Shown piece by piece: positions 47,190 through 55,903 of a DNA stretch of 64,000 nt. The stretch is from Rhodopseudomonas pentothenatexigens. GTDB lineage: Bacteria; Pseudomonadota; Alphaproteobacteria; Rhizobiales; Xanthobacteraceae. The position numbers and the translations under genes were made by a program. The stretch is taken from NCBI RefSeq assembly GCF_900218015.1, contig NZ_UFQQ01000003.1, forward strand, positions 1 to 64,000. Direction: 5' to 3'. The number at the start of each line of letters is the position of its first letter. Positions within the stretch are counted from its first letter, which is position 1. A model generated the notes under the pieces. The model searched no databases. It worked only from the letters and a program-made list of their open reading frames with translations, and had not been told where the DNA came from.

Positions 47190-48155
47190 ATGACTTCGAA
47201 CATCGACACGCTCGTCACGGTTTTCGGTGGCTCCGGCTTCCTCGGCCGGCATGTCGTCAGCGCATTGGCGCGGCGCGACTATCGGATTCGGGTGGCGGTG
47301 CGTCGGCCGGAGCTTGCCGGACATCTGCAGCCGCTCGGCCGGGTCGGCCAGATCCACGCCGTGCAGGCGAATCTGCGCTATCCCGAATCGGTCGCGGCGG
47401 CGATGCGCGGCGCGCATGTGGCGATCAATCTGGTCGGCATCCTGGCCGAGGGCGGCGCGCAGAAATTCGATTCGGTGCAGGGCAGCGGCGCCGGAGCGGT
47501 GGCGCAGGCCGCCGCCGCGGTGGGTGCGCGGATGGTGCATGTCTCGGCGATCGGCGCCGATCCGGATTCGCCGGCCCGCTACGCCCGCAGCAAGGCCGCC
47601 GGCGAGCGCGCGGTGCATGAGGCGGTCCCGCAGGCCACGATCTTCCGGCCCTCGGTGGTGTTCGGTCCGGAAGACCAGTTCACCAATCGGTTCGCGTCGC
47701 TGGCGCGGATGTCGCCGGTGCTGCCGCTGGTGGGGGCCGACACCAGGTTGCAGCCGGTCTATGTCGGCGACGTCGCGGCCGCGATTGCGGAAGCGGTCGA
47801 CGGCCAGGCGCAGCCGGGCGTGACCTACGAACTCGGCGGCCCGGAACTGCTGACGATGCGCGAGATCCTCCAGATCATCCTGCAGATCACCGATCGTAAG
47901 CGCCTGCTGCTGCCGCTGCCGTTCGGCCTCGCCGGCCTGCAGGCGATGCTGCTGCAATTCGCCCCGGGCGCGTTCAAGCTGACGCCCGATCAGGTCCGGA
48001 TGCTGCAGGTCGACAATGTGGTGTCGGAGGCCGCCAAATCGGCCGGGCTGACGCTGCAGGGGCTCGGCATCCAGCCGGATTCGTTGCAGGCGATCGCGCC
48101 GTCCTATCTGTGGCGATTCCGCAAGACCGGGCAGTTCGCGCGCAAGACCGCTTAG
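47190..48155 (+). CDS. NDUFA9-like NAD(P)-binding protein
   Basis: Atypical short-chain dehydrogenase/reductase of the complex I NDUFA9 family, 321 residues. The N-terminus VTVFGGSGFLGRHVVSALA is the Rossmann motif; INLVGILAEGG, MVHVSAIGADPDSPARYARSKAAGE and FRPSVVFGPEDQF follow. The Tyr-Lys pair is in YARSK. In alphaproteobacteria and mitochondria the family member sits on complex I and binds NADPH; that role here is inferred. Start ATG at 47190; the longer frame to 47040 runs toward the tRNA. Confidence 0.87.
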   Translation: MTSNIDTLVTVFGGSGFLGRHVVSALARRDYRIRVAVRRPELAGHLQPLGRVGQIHAVQANLRYPESVAAAMRGAHVAINLVGILAEGGAQKFDSVQGSGAGAVAQAAAAVGARMVHVSAIGADPDSPARYARSKAAGERAVHEAVPQATIFRPSVVFGPEDQFTNRFASLARMSPVLPLVGADTRLQPVYVGDVAAAIAEAVDGQAQPGVTYELGGPELLTMREILQIILQITDRKRLLLPLPFGLAGLQAMLLQFAPGAFKLTPDQVRMLQVDNVVSEAAKSAGLTLQGLGIQPDSLQAIAPSYLWRFRKTGQFARKTA

Positions 48156-48207
48156 CTACGTCACGTCGATCAAAGTCGGGTCGATCGAATACGGCGGCTG
48201 CCGCGAT

Positions 48208-49014
48208 TCACATTCCGAGAGCCAGCGCGATCAGGCCGAGCGTGCCGACGATCACGCGCCACCATGCGAACAGTTCGAAGCCGTGGCGGGTGACGTAGGT
48301 GAGGAAGGTCTTCACCACGATGATCGCGGTGATGAACGATACCACGAAACCGATCGCCACGATGGTGAGATTGTCGGCGGTCATGTCGGCGCGGTTCTTG
48401 TACAGATCGTACACGAACGCGCCCAGCATCGTCGGAATCGCCAGGAAGAACGAGAATTCGGCCGCCGACCGCTTGTCGGTGCCGAGCAGCATGGCGGCCA
48501 CGATGCTGGCGCCGGAGCGCGACACGCCGGGGATCATCGCGGTGCACTGCGCGCAGCCGATGTAGAAGTAGGTCAGGAGCGGAAACGCGGTGGCGTCGTG
48601 GTAGCGCGGCGTCAGGTCGAGCTGATCGACCCACAGCAGGATCGCGCCGCCGACGATCAGCGAAAAACACACCACCCACGGATTGAACAGGTAGTGCTTG
48701 ATATAGCCGCCGAACGCCGCGCCGATCAGCGCCGCCGGCAGGAACGCCAGCAGCACGCCGATGACGAAGCGGCGCGCGGCGGGATCGGAGAACATTCCGA
48801 GCGCAATCCGCCACAATTTGACGAAATACAGCGCCAGGATCGCCAGGATGGCGCCGAGCTGGATCAGCACCGCGAAGCTCTTCCAGAAATTGCCCTCGCC
48901 GAGATTGAAGAACCGCTCCGCCAGCAACAGATGGCCGGTTGAAGACACCGGCAGAAATTCGGTCACACCCTCGACGATGCCGAGAATGACGGCCCTGATG
49001 ATATCGGTGAGCAT
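48208..49014 (-). CDS. uppP: Undecaprenyl-diphosphatase UppP/BacA
   Basis: Integral membrane phosphatase that recycles undecaprenyl pyrophosphate for peptidoglycan and polysaccharide synthesis. The 268-residue product has the two signature motifs: EGVTEFLPVSSTGHLLL near the N-terminus and MIPGVSRSGASIVAAML in the middle, and about seven or eight hydrophobic helices. It starts MLTDIIRAVILGI. It converges on the NDUFA9-like gene and diverges from the GST gene. Confidence 0.95.
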   Translation of the reverse strand: MLTDIIRAVILGIVEGVTEFLPVSSTGHLLLAERFFNLGEGNFWKSFAVLIQLGAILAILALYFVKLWRIALGMFSDPAARRFVIGVLLAFLPAALIGAAFGGYIKHYLFNPWVVCFSLIVGGAILLWVDQLDLTPRYHDATAFPLLTYFYIGCAQCTAMIPGVSRSGASIVAAMLLGTDKRSAAEFSFFLAIPTMLGAFVYDLYKNRADMTADNLTIVAIGFVVSFITAIIVVKTFLTYVTRHGFELFAWWRVIVGTLGLIALALGM

Positions 49015-49213
49015 GGAATCGTCCGCTGAAAGGGATCGGTCGTCCGCGAGGCGGGACCTTGTCGCCTATTCCCCACGGGGCCGCAACGGCAAAAATCCGT
49101 CTTTCGATGCCTTGCCTCGGAGCCTCAGGAGACTAGTTTGGCGGCCTCCCGAAGAGCGTGTTCGACGCGATCCGCCACGGTTTGTTAAGCTCTTCGAAAC
49201 TATCTAGGACATC

Positions 49214-49906
49214 ATGTACACCCTGTTCCACCACCCGTTCTGTCCGCAGTCGCGGTTCGTTCGCCTTGCGCTCGGAGAACACGGCCTCGATCTGCGGTTG
49301 GTGGAGGAGCGGTCCTGGGAGCGGCGAACCGCGTTCCTGGCGCTGAACCCCGCCGGAACCACGCCGGTGCTGGTCGCCGAGGGGCGCCCGGCGATTCCGG
49401 GCGTGGGGGTGATCGCCGAATTCCTGGATGAAGTGCACGGTGCCGAACTCGGCGACCGCCGGCTGTTGCCGCAATCCACCGCCGAGCGGATCGAGGTGCG
49501 GCGGCTGCTGTCGTGGTTCAACGACAAATTCTTCGAAGAAGCTTCCGGCCCGCTGATGACCGAGCGCATCTACAAGCGCTTCATGAGCGAGGAGGACGGT
49601 GGCGGCCCGCCTGCGATGGACGTGATCCGCGCCGCCAACGCCAATGTACGCTATCATCTCGCCTACATCGGCTGGCTGGCGCGAACCCGGAACTTTCTCG
49701 CCGGCGATCGCATGACCTATGCGGATCTCGCCGCCGCGGCGCATCTGTCGGCGATCGATTATCTGGGCGACGTGCCATGGATCGAGGACGAGGCGGCAAA
49801 AGCCTGGTACGCGCGAATCAAGTCGCGGCCGTCGTTCCGGCCGCTGCTGAGCGAATGGCTGGCTGGCGTGCCGGCGTCCCGCACCTACGTGGATCTGGAT
49901 TTCTGA
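49214..49906 (+). CDS. Glutathione S-transferase family protein
   Basis: GST-fold protein of 230 residues. The N-terminal thioredoxin-like half starts [20 protein letters not shown] with a candidate Cys/Ser near residue 10-13, and has [10 protein letters not shown] and IAEFLDEV (cis-Pro and substrate-loop motifs). The all-helical C-terminal half contains [20 protein letters not shown]. Substrate unknown. RBS AGGAC precedes the ATG. It overlaps or abuts queG. Confidence 0.88.
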   Translation: MYTLFHHPFCPQSRFVRLALGEHGLDLRLVEERSWERRTAFLALNPAGTTPVLVAEGRPAIPGVGVIAEFLDEVHGAELGDRRLLPQSTAERIEVRRLLSWFNDKFFEEASGPLMTERIYKRFMSEEDGGGPPAMDVIRAANANVRYHLAYIGWLARTRNFLAGDRMTYADLAAAAHLSAIDYLGDVPWIEDEAAKAWYARIKSRPSFRPLLSEWLAGVPASRTYVDLDF

Positions 49907-51063
49907 GCGCCGCCGCGGGGCAGCCCGCACCGCGGGGCGATGGCGAGGCCTTGAAGGCGCAGTTGGCCGACCAGGCACGCGCGCTCGGGTTCGATGCGTT
50001 CGGGATCTGCGCCCCCGATTCCATCCCGGAAGCGCCGGCCCGGCTGCGCGCCTTTCTCGACGCCGGCTACCACGGCGACATGGCCTGGCTCGCCGATCGT
50101 CCCGAGCGTCGCTCCGATCCGCGGGTGATGTGGAGTGAGGTTCGAAGCGTCATCCTGCTCGGCTTCAATTACGGCCCGGACGTCGATCCCCGCACCGTTC
50201 TGGCGCGAAAGGATCGTGGTGCAATCTCGGTGTATGCGCAGGGCGACGACTATCACGACGTCATCAAGGCCAGGCTGAAGCTGTTCGGCCGCTGGCTGGT
50301 CGCCACGGCCGGCGGCGACGTGAAGGTGTTCATCGACACCGCGGCGGTGATGGAGAAGCCGCTGGCACAGGCTGCTGGGCTCGGCTGGCAGGGCCGGCAC
50401 ACCAATCTGGTGTCGACCAGCCGCGGCTCCTGGATGTTTCTGGGCGCGGTGTTCACCACGCTCGATCTGCCGCGCGACGCGTCCGAGCGCGATCACTGCG
50501 GCTCGTGCCGCGCCTGCCTCGACGCCTGCCCGACAGCCGCGTTTCCGGCGCCGTACCAGCTCGATGCCCGGCGCTGCATTTCGTATCTGACGATCGAGCA
50601 TAAGGGCGCGATTCCGCATGAGTTCCGGCCGCGTCTCGGCAACCGGATCTATGGCTGCGACGATTGCCTCGCCGCCTGTCCATGGAACAAGTTCGCCCAG
50701 GCGGGGCGCGAGGCAAAGCTCGCCGCCCGGCAGGGGCTGCGGGCGCCGGAACTCGGCGAACTGGTCCGGCTCGACGATCCGTCGTTCCGTGCGCTGTTCA
50801 CCAAGTCGCCGGTGAAGCGCGTCGGCCGTGATCGCTTCATCCGCAACGTGCTGATCGCGATCGGTAATTCGGGTGACGTCGAACTGGCCGTGGAGGCCGA
50901 GCGGCTGCTCGCCGATCCAAGTGCCACGATCCGCGGCGCTGCGGCCTGGGCGCTGGCACAGCTGCTGCCGCCGGAACGCTTCGCGGCCCTGAAGGCGTCG
51001 CATCTTGCCGGCGAGCCACATCAGGGCGTGCGGGCGGAGTGGGGCGGCGTGGCTGCTGAGTAG
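49855..51063 (+). CDS. queG: Epoxyqueuosine reductase QueG
   Basis: Cobalamin and Fe-S enzyme making the last step of queuosine in tRNA. It shows [18 protein letters not shown], the catalytic region [17 protein letters not shown], and two ferredoxin-like cluster motifs, [14 protein letters not shown] and [18 protein letters not shown]-like C-terminus ([18 protein letters not shown]) follows. The start is uncertain: ATG 49855 (402 residues, overlapping the GST by 52 bases), CTG 49903 at the GST stop (CTGA overlap), or TTG 49951 (370 residues). The conserved part begins near residue 32 of the longest form. Confidence 0.92.
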   Translation: MAGWRAGVPHLRGSGFLSAAAGQPAPRGDGEALKAQLADQARALGFDAFGICAPDSIPEAPARLRAFLDAGYHGDMAWLADRPERRSDPRVMWSEVRSVILLGFNYGPDVDPRTVLARKDRGAISVYAQGDDYHDVIKARLKLFGRWLVATAGGDVKVFIDTAAVMEKPLAQAAGLGWQGRHTNLVSTSRGSWMFLGAVFTTLDLPRDASERDHCGSCRACLDACPTAAFPAPYQLDARRCISYLTIEHKGAIPHEFRPRLGNRIYGCDDCLAACPWNKFAQAGREAKLAARQGLRAPELGELVRLDDPSFRALFTKSPVKRVGRDRFIRNVLIAIGNSGDVELAVEAERLLADPSATIRGAAAWALAQLLPPERFAALKASHLAGEPHQGVRAEWGGVAAE

Positions 51064-51086
51064 GGCGCTACCCCCAATCAATCGTC

Positions 51087-51183
51087 ATCCCTCGCGAAGG
51101 CGAGGGATCCAGTGTCCAGGGTGTTAACGTCCCTGAATCGCACTGGAATACCGTCATCGCCCGCATTTGCGGGCGATGACGGT
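51087..51183. repeat. Nested multi-hairpin intergenic repeat
   Basis: Hairpin A: ATCCCTCGC/GCGAGGGAT (51087-51108). Outer stem B: TCCAGTG (51108-51114) with CACTGGA (51141-51147), enclosing hairpin C: CAGGG/CCCTG (51117-51135). Hairpin D: a perfect 15-bp stem ACCGTCATCGCCCGC/GCGGGCGATGACGGT (51150-51183) with loop ATTT. It lies between the convergent queG and hydrolase genes and resembles the abundant palindromic intergenic repeats of Bradyrhizobium/Rhodopseudomonas genomes. Confidence 0.8.
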
Positions 51184-51223
51184 AAGAAGAATTGGTGGAC
51201 GGACTTCAAACGCATCGCCCTCG

Positions 51224-52009
51224 TCAGCCCAACTCCTCGACCGCCGCCAGCATCCGGGCGATGTCCTGCGGGCGGCTGAGGCGGTGGTCGCCGTCCTGGA
51301 TCATGGTCAGGACCACGTCCTCGGTCGGCAACCGCTCGGCCAACGCGAAGGCGTGACGCCATGGCACGTCTTCATCCTGTCTGCCCTGCAGGATGCGCAC
51401 CGGGCAGCCGACCTCGGTCATGCCGCCGAGCACCAGGTGATTGCGGCCGTCGTCGATCAGCGCCTTGGTGATCGGGTATGGCTCGCCGTACTCCGACGGG
51501 CGGTACCAGACGCCCTTGGTCTCGATCTCGGCGCGGATCTCCGGTGAAAATCCCTTCCACATCAGCGCTTCGGTAAAATCCGGCGCAGGCGCGATCAGCA
51601 CCAGGCCGGCCAGGCTGGCGGCCGACTCGCCGCCGCGGCGGCGCAGCGCGCGCGCCAGCAGCAGCGCCATCCAGCCGCCCATCGACGACCCGACCACGAT
51701 CTGCGGACCGCGGCAGAGCGCGTCGAACACCGCCAGGCTCTCTTCCAGCCAGCGGCCGATCGTGCCCTCGGCGAAGCTGCCGGAGGATTCGCCATGGCCG
51801 GAATAATCGAACCGGACGCAGGCTCGCCCGCGGGCCTCGGCCCATTGGTCGAGCGCGGTCGCCTTGGTGCCGGTCATGTCCGAATTGAAGCCGCCGAGCC
51901 AGAACAGGCCGGGGGAGGCGCCCGGCCGTGGCCGGACCGCGATCCGCCGCGCCGTGGGGCCCTCGCCGACGGTGATGAAGTCGGGCGCTGTGTCGGATGA
52001 ATTTGTCAT
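51224..52009 (-). CDS. Alpha/beta hydrolase
   Basis: Serine hydrolase of 261 residues. The nucleophile elbow is VVGSSMGGWMALLLA; oxyanion and early blocks are FWLGGFNSDMTGTKA and FDYSGHGESSGSFAEGTIG; acid and base likely lie in RILQGRQDEDVPW and MIQDGDHRLSRPQD. It resembles ABHD10/YqiA-like esterases or palmitoyl thioesterases, but the substrate is unknown. Start ATG at 52009. Confidence 0.85.
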   Translation of the reverse strand: MTNSSDTAPDFITVGEGPTARRIAVRPRPGASPGLFWLGGFNSDMTGTKATALDQWAEARGRACVRFDYSGHGESSGSFAEGTIGRWLEESLAVFDALCRGPQIVVGSSMGGWMALLLARALRRRGGESAASLAGLVLIAPAPDFTEALMWKGFSPEIRAEIETKGVWYRPSEYGEPYPITKALIDDGRNHLVLGGMTEVGCPVRILQGRQDEDVPWRHAFALAERLPTEDVVLTMIQDGDHRLSRPQDIARMLAAVEELG

Positions 52010-52331
52010 GGATCAACAACCTCGCTGCCGGGTTGGTTTGCAGTACGCGTCGAGGTGCCGTCAATGCCGGGCGCCTCTCGTAACGTAGCGTGGTAAGAAG
52101 GGGCGCGCGGCGAAGTGTCCGATTTCGGTTATGCCGAAGTCGGCTTGCCGGCCGGCGGTTCTTCCGCCACACTGCGTGCGGATCAGAGGGGCATTGGCCC
52201 GGTGTCGACGCGCAGGATGGTTTTGCGTCCGGTCGCGCTTCGACCTATATGAAGCATGAGATCCGACCAGCAGCCGTTCTGCCTCGATCCCATTGTTCGC
52301 CGTCAACGTTCACAAGTGTGGAGAAGCACCC
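52010..52331. other. 322-bp divergent spacer before infC
   Basis: No gene is supported. It must hold the promoter of the hydrolase (leftward) and of the infC-rpmI-rplT operon (rightward), and the infC leader. The infC Shine-Dalgarno GGAG (52319-52322) is at its right end. No riboswitch or clear hairpin was recognised. Confidence 0.4.
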
Positions 52332-52871
52332 ATTCGCCGTCCCAACAGAGCGCCGCCCCCCGTAGCCAAGGACGGGCCGCGCACCAACGATGAAATCCGC
52401 AATTTCGAGATCCAACTGATTGACCAGACCGGTGTGAACCAGGGCAAGGTCGAGACCATCGTCGCGATCAAAATGGCGATGGATGCAGGCATGGACCTCG
52501 TCGAGATTTCGCCGACCTCGTCGCCGCCGGTCTGTAAGATCATGGACTACGGCAAGTACAAGTATTCGGCGCAGAAGAAGGCCGCCGAGGCGCGCAAAAA
52601 GCAGAAGATCGTCGAGATCAAGGAGATCAAGCTCCGCCCGATGATCGACGACCACGATTACAACGTAAAGATGAAGGCGATGCAGCGCTTCTTCGAAGAA
52701 GGCGACAAGGTCAAGATTACCTTGCGCTATCGGGGACGCGAAATGGCTCACCAGGAGATCGGCACAAAGCTGCTCGAAAAGGTGAAGAACGACGTCGCCG
52801 AAATCGCCAAGGTCGAGCAGGACGCCCGCTTCGAAGGCCGGCAGGTCGTGATGGTGCTGGCACCGCGCTGA
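52332..52871 (+). CDS. infC: Translation initiation factor IF-3 with ATT start
   Basis: IF-3 checks start-codon pairing on the 30S subunit. The 179-residue product starts at ATT (52332), ten bases after [24 protein letters not shown], then IRLIDQTG-like [47 protein letters not shown] and the C-terminal [13 protein letters not shown]. An AUU start is the known device by which IF-3 represses its own mRNA. No ATG or GTG lies suitably nearby; a frame from 52293 adds unrelated residues. Confidence 0.93.
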   Translation: MRRPNRAPPPVAKDGPRTNDEIRNFEIQLIDQTGVNQGKVETIVAIKMAMDAGMDLVEISPTSSPPVCKIMDYGKYKYSAQKKAAEARKKQKIVEIKEIKLRPMIDDHDYNVKMKAMQRFFEEGDKVKITLRYRGREMAHQEIGTKLLEKVKNDVAEIAKVEQDARFEGRQVVMVLAPR

Positions 52872-52901
52872 CGCGGGTCGAGTTTCGATTTCAGAACGAA
52901 C

Positions 52902-52937
52902 AAGGCCCGCCAGCCGATCTGACGGGCCTTTTTCTTT
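52902..52937 (+). terminator. Rho-independent terminator after infC
   Basis: AAGGCCCGCC (52902-52911) pairs with GACGGGCCTT (52921-52930) with one mismatch, followed by TTTCTTT. It lies 31 bases after infC, so rpmI-rplT may depend on read-through or on a promoter in the next 250 bases. Confidence 0.88.
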
Positions 52938-53183
52938 GACCGGCTTCTTTGGCCGGCGCGTGGCGTCACCGGACAGCGCTGCGCCTTACACATTGCCAAC
53001 CGGCCTCCGCTCTGCCATAAGCGCAGCCTTCATCGCCCGGCTGATCAAGGGCTGCCGTGGCGATGGCCCTGCCGACTTGCCTCGATTTTGAGAATGGTCG
53101 TGCAATTTCAACGCTCTAACGAGCATGTCCGCCGCCGCAGAGCGCCCCCGGGGCGCTTTTCGCGCGTGGCAAAGGAGAGCCAA
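52938..53183 (+). other. infC-rpmI spacer
   Basis: No gene is supported between the infC terminator and rpmI. It probably carries a promoter and leader for rpmI-rplT. The strong Shine-Dalgarno AAAGGAGA (53171-53178) of rpmI is at its end. No L20-binding structure was recognised by eye. Confidence 0.35.
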
Positions 53184-53384
53184 ATGCCCAAGTTGAAGAC
53201 CAAATCGGGCGCCAAAAAGCGCTTCAAAGTCACCGCCACCGGCAAGGTGGTGTCCGCCCAGCGCGGCAAGCGCCACGGCATGATCAAGCGCACCAAGAAG
53301 CAGATCCGTCAGCTTCGCGGCACCCGCGTGATCTTCAAGACCGATGGCGACAACATCAAGAAGTACTTCTTGCCGAACGCCTGA
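53184..53384 (+). CDS. rpmI: 50S ribosomal protein L35
   Basis: Basic 66-residue protein of the large subunit: [38 protein letters not shown] and the C-terminal [16 protein letters not shown] precedes the ATG. Order infC-rpmI-rplT-pheS is conserved. Confidence 0.97.
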   Translation: MPKLKTKSGAKKRFKVTATGKVVSAQRGKRHGMIKRTKKQIRQLRGTRVIFKTDGDNIKKYFLPNA

Positions 53385-53468
53385 CCGTTCACGCTGCGCA
53401 TTTGCGCGGCAGCCTCATCGGGCCGCATCGCGGCCGTCCAAACCAAATTCAGATGAAGGAGATCAGTC

Positions 53469-53828
53469 ATGGCTCGCGTCAAACGCGGTGTGACGGCTCA
53501 CGCCAAGCATAAGAAGGTCTACAAGCTCGCCAAGGGCTATCGCGGTCGTCGCAAGAATACGATCCGCACCGCCAAGGCTGCGGTCGACAAGGCCGGCCAG
53601 TACGCGTTCCGGGATCGCAAGCGCAAGAAGCGGACGTTCCGCGCGCTGTGGATCCAGCGCCTCAATGCCGCGGTGCGCCCGCTCGGCATGACCTACAGCG
53701 TGTTCATCAACGGCCTCGCCAAGTCCGGCATCGTCGTCGACCGCAAGGTGCTGTCCGACCTCGCGATCAACGAACCGGCGGCGTTTCAGGCGATCGCCGA
53801 GAAGGCCAAGGCTGCGCTCGCAGCCTAA
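53469..53828 (+). CDS. rplT: 50S ribosomal protein L20
   Basis: Early 50S assembly protein, 119 residues: [38 protein letters not shown], then [18 protein letters not shown] and GLAKSGI. AAGGAGAT precedes the ATG. In many bacteria L20 represses its own operon. Confidence 0.97.
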   Translation: MARVKRGVTAHAKHKKVYKLAKGYRGRRKNTIRTAKAAVDKAGQYAFRDRKRKKRTFRALWIQRLNAAVRPLGMTYSVFINGLAKSGIVVDRKVLSDLAINEPAAFQAIAEKAKAALAA

Positions 53829-53852
53829 AGGCCCGCCACCGGGTTGATCGTC

Positions 53853-53916
53853 ATCGCCGGACTTGATCCGGCGATCCATCTTTCAAGCGCGATGGATGCC
53901 CGGGTCACGCCCGGGC
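53853..53916. repeat. Three-hairpin intergenic repeat between rplT and pheS
   Basis: Hairpins: ATCGCCGG (53853-53860) with CCGGCGAT (53868-53875); ATCCATC (53874-53880) with GATGGAT (53891-53897); GCCCGGG (53898-53904) with CCCGGGC (53910-53916). It resembles a common palindromic intergenic repeat of this bacterial group. It ends 12 bases before the pheS Shine-Dalgarno GGGGAG. Confidence 0.8.
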
Positions 53917-53943
53917 ATGACTACATTGGGGAGTGGCTTCGCC

Positions 53944-55026
53944 ATGTCGAACCTTCAAGACCTCCAATCCCAGATCCTCGCCGACATCGCCGCGGCGGTT
54001 GATGAAGCCGCGCTGGAAGCGGTCCGTGTCGGGGCGCTCGGCAAGAAGGGCTCGATCTCGGCACTGCTCGCCACCCTCGGCAAGATGGACCCGGAGCGGC
54101 GCAAGACCGAAGGCGCCGCGATCAATCGCGCCAAAGAGGCGGTGACCGAGGCACTGGCCGCCCGCCGCGACGTGCTGAAGGCGGCGGCGCTCGACGCCAA
54201 GCTGGCCGCCGAAACCATCGACGTCACCTTGCCGATGCGCGAGCCGCTCGCCGAGCAGGGCCGGCTGCATCCGCTCAGCCAGGTGTGGGACGAGCTTACC
54301 GCGATCTTCGCCGACATGGGCTTCTCGATCGCCGAAGGTCCGGACATCGAGACCGACGACTACAACTTCACTAAACTGAACTTCCCCGAAGGCCACCCGG
54401 CCCGGGAGATGCACGACACCTTCTATTTCAACCCGAAGGAAGACGGCTCGCGCCTTCTGCTCCGCACTCACACCTCGCCGGTGCAGGTGCGGACGATGCT
54501 CAGTAAGCGGCCGCCGATCCGGGTGATCTGTCCGGGGCGCACCTATCGCAGCGACTCGGACCAGACCCACACGCCGATGTTTCATCAGGTCGAAGGGCTG
54601 GTGATCGACAAGGGCAGCCATCTCGGCCACCTGAAGTGGATCCTGCACGAGTTCTGCAAGGCGTTCTTCGAGGTCGACAACGTCAACATGCGGTTCCGTC
54701 CGTCGTTCTTCCCGTTCACCGAGCCGTCACTGGAAGTCGATATCCAGTGCCGCCGCGGCAAGGACGAGATCCGGTTCGGCGAAGGCGAGGACTGGCTGGA
54801 GATTCTCGGCTGCGGCATGGTGCACCCCAACGTGCTCACCGCCTGCGGTCTCGATCCCAACGAGTATCAGGGCTTCGCCTGGGGCATGGGCATCGACCGC
54901 ATCGCGATGCTGAAATACGGCATGAGCGATCTGCGGCAGTTGTTCGAAGCCGACGTGCGCTGGCTCAATCACTACGGCTTCAAGCCGCTCGACATCCCGA
55001 CGCTGGCGGGCGGATTGAGCTCGTGA
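53944..55026 (+). CDS. pheS: Phenylalanyl-tRNA synthetase alpha subunit
   Basis: Catalytic subunit of the alpha2beta2 class II synthetase, 360 residues. An N-terminal coiled coil (about 1-85) is followed by the catalytic core: [52 protein letters not shown], the motif 2 region [32 protein letters not shown] and motif 3 [14 protein letters not shown]. The ATG at 53944 follows GGGGAG; the frame is open to 53863 through the repeat. Confidence 0.96.
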   Translation: MSNLQDLQSQILADIAAAVDEAALEAVRVGALGKKGSISALLATLGKMDPERRKTEGAAINRAKEAVTEALAARRDVLKAAALDAKLAAETIDVTLPMREPLAEQGRLHPLSQVWDELTAIFADMGFSIAEGPDIETDDYNFTKLNFPEGHPAREMHDTFYFNPKEDGSRLLLRTHTSPVQVRTMLSKRPPIRVICPGRTYRSDSDQTHTPMFHQVEGLVIDKGSHLGHLKWILHEFCKAFFEVDNVNMRFRPSFFPFTEPSLEVDIQCRRGKDEIRFGEGEDWLEILGCGMVHPNVLTACGLDPNEYQGFAWGMGIDRIAMLKYGMSDLRQLFEADVRWLNHYGFKPLDIPTLAGGLSS

Positions 55027-55053
55027 ATGTTGCGCGCCGTGCTTTGAGCAAGT

Positions 55054-55092
55054 GCCCTCACCCCAGCCCTCTCCCGCAAGCGGGAGAGGGGG
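55054..55092. repeat. Palindromic repeat r1 (+), DUF559 unit B
   Basis: CCCTCTCCCG/CGGGAGAGGG hairpin (55067-55090, loop CAAG) with a leading CCCTCACCCCAG tail. It is in inverted orientation to r2 at 55197-55234 and is 28 bases after the pheS stop. Confidence 0.9.
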
Positions 55093-55196
55093 CAGGCTGC
55101 GGCTTACGGAAGCTCATTGCCTGAACGCGGGCGTCAGTAATTGAGATGATAAGTTTTTGAGATGATTGACGACCTCGCAACGCCGCACGGCGAACT

Positions 55197-55234
55197 CCCT
55201 CTCCCGCTTGCGGGAGAGGGTTGGGGTGAGGGCG
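55197..55234. repeat. Palindromic repeat r2 (-), DUF559 unit B
   Basis: CCCTCTCCCG, CTTG, CGGGAGAGGG followed by TTGGGGTGAGGG. Tail points toward the DUF559 gene, 20 bases away. Reverse complement of r1/r3 type. Confidence 0.9.
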
Positions 55235-55254
55235 ACACGGGCACGGAGCTTGCG

Positions 55255-55758
55255 ATGGACGATCCGAAGCAGCCGACTCCGAAACCGAGCTGGAACGCCT
55301 CCCCGAGCCAGCACCGCCATGCGCGCGAGCTGCGAAAGAAGTCGACCGACGTCGAACGACTGATGTGGGCGGCGCTGCGCGACAAGCAGCTCAATGGCTT
55401 CTCGTTCAAGCGGCAGGTGCCGATCGGGCCGTATATCGCGGACTTCGCCTGCCACTCGGTGAAGCTCGTCGTCGAGCTCGATGGTGGTCAGCATTTTTCG
55501 GATGACGGTGAACGCGCCGATGCGGCCCGCACGGCGGCGATCGAGGCCCGCGGGTTTCGGGTGATCCGCTTCAACAATGCCGAGGTGATGAGCAATCGGG
55601 CCGGGGTGCTGCAGAGCATTGCAGATGTGCTTGCGGCAAGGGCCCCCACCCCAACCCTCTCCCGCAAGCGGGAGAGGGGGCTCGCCGATCGCGGGGATAA
55701 GCAGCGGCCTGCACCGAACGATACAACGCAGCGCTCGGCAACGGACGATGCGGACTAA
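55255..55758 (+). CDS. DUF559 endonuclease-like protein (unit B)
   Basis: Second DUF559 (PD-(D/E)XK, Vsr-like) protein, 167 residues from ATG 55255. Core: HARELRKKSTDVERLMWAAL, FKRQVPIGPYIADFACHSVK, LVVELDGGQHFSDDGE and FRVIRFNNAEVMSN; Asp of IADFAC and Glu/Asp of VELDGG are the presumed metal ligands. Roughly half of core residues agree with unit A. From about residue 129 the frame reads through repeat r3 (PTPTLSRKRERG) and adds a probably meaningless tail. An in-frame ATG at 55162 would translate r2. It splits pheS and pheT, codirectional with them. Confidence 0.85.
   Translation: MDDPKQPTPKPSWNASPSQHRHARELRKKSTDVERLMWAALRDKQLNGFSFKRQVPIGPYIADFACHSVKLVVELDGGQHFSDDGERADAARTAAIEARGFRVIRFNNAEVMSNRAGVLQSIADVLAARAPTPTLSRKRERGLADRGDKQRPAPNDTTQRSATDDAD
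55643..55681. repeat. Palindromic repeat r3 (+), DUF559 unit B
   Basis: CCCCCACCCCAA tail, then CCCTCTCCCG/CGGGAGAGGG hairpin. Same orientation as r1, inverted to r2, tail toward the nuclease core. Overlaps the 3' end of the DUF559 frame. Confidence 0.9.
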
Positions 55759-55797
55759 CGACATGGCCCGCAGCCCCTCCACCCAGCGCAGCGCGCT

Positions 55798-55835
55798 CCC
55801 TCTCCCGCTTGCGGGAGAGGGCTGGGGTGAGGGCG
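55798..55835. repeat. Palindromic repeat r4 (-), DUF559 unit B
   Basis: CCCTCTCCCG, CTTG, CGGGAGAGGG followed by CTGGGGTGAGGG. Forms a second inverted pair with r3 and ends 68 bases before the pheT ATG. Confidence 0.9.
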
Positions 55836-55903
55836 CCGCGGGCACCGTTTCGACTATTCAGCACGGCGCATCTTTCCGCGCTGCAAGACGGAAGTAACAA
55901 CCG

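Noticed and set aside
55162-55254. Upstream start for DUF559 unit B
   Set aside because: It would translate repeat r2 (PLPLAGEGWGEG), a known signature of read-through of this repeat, not family sequence.
55054-55835. Repeats r1-r4 as simple rho-independent terminators
   Set aside because: The stems lack T runs and are followed by G-rich or C-rich tails; they lie in the middle of an operon whose distal gene pheT is essential.
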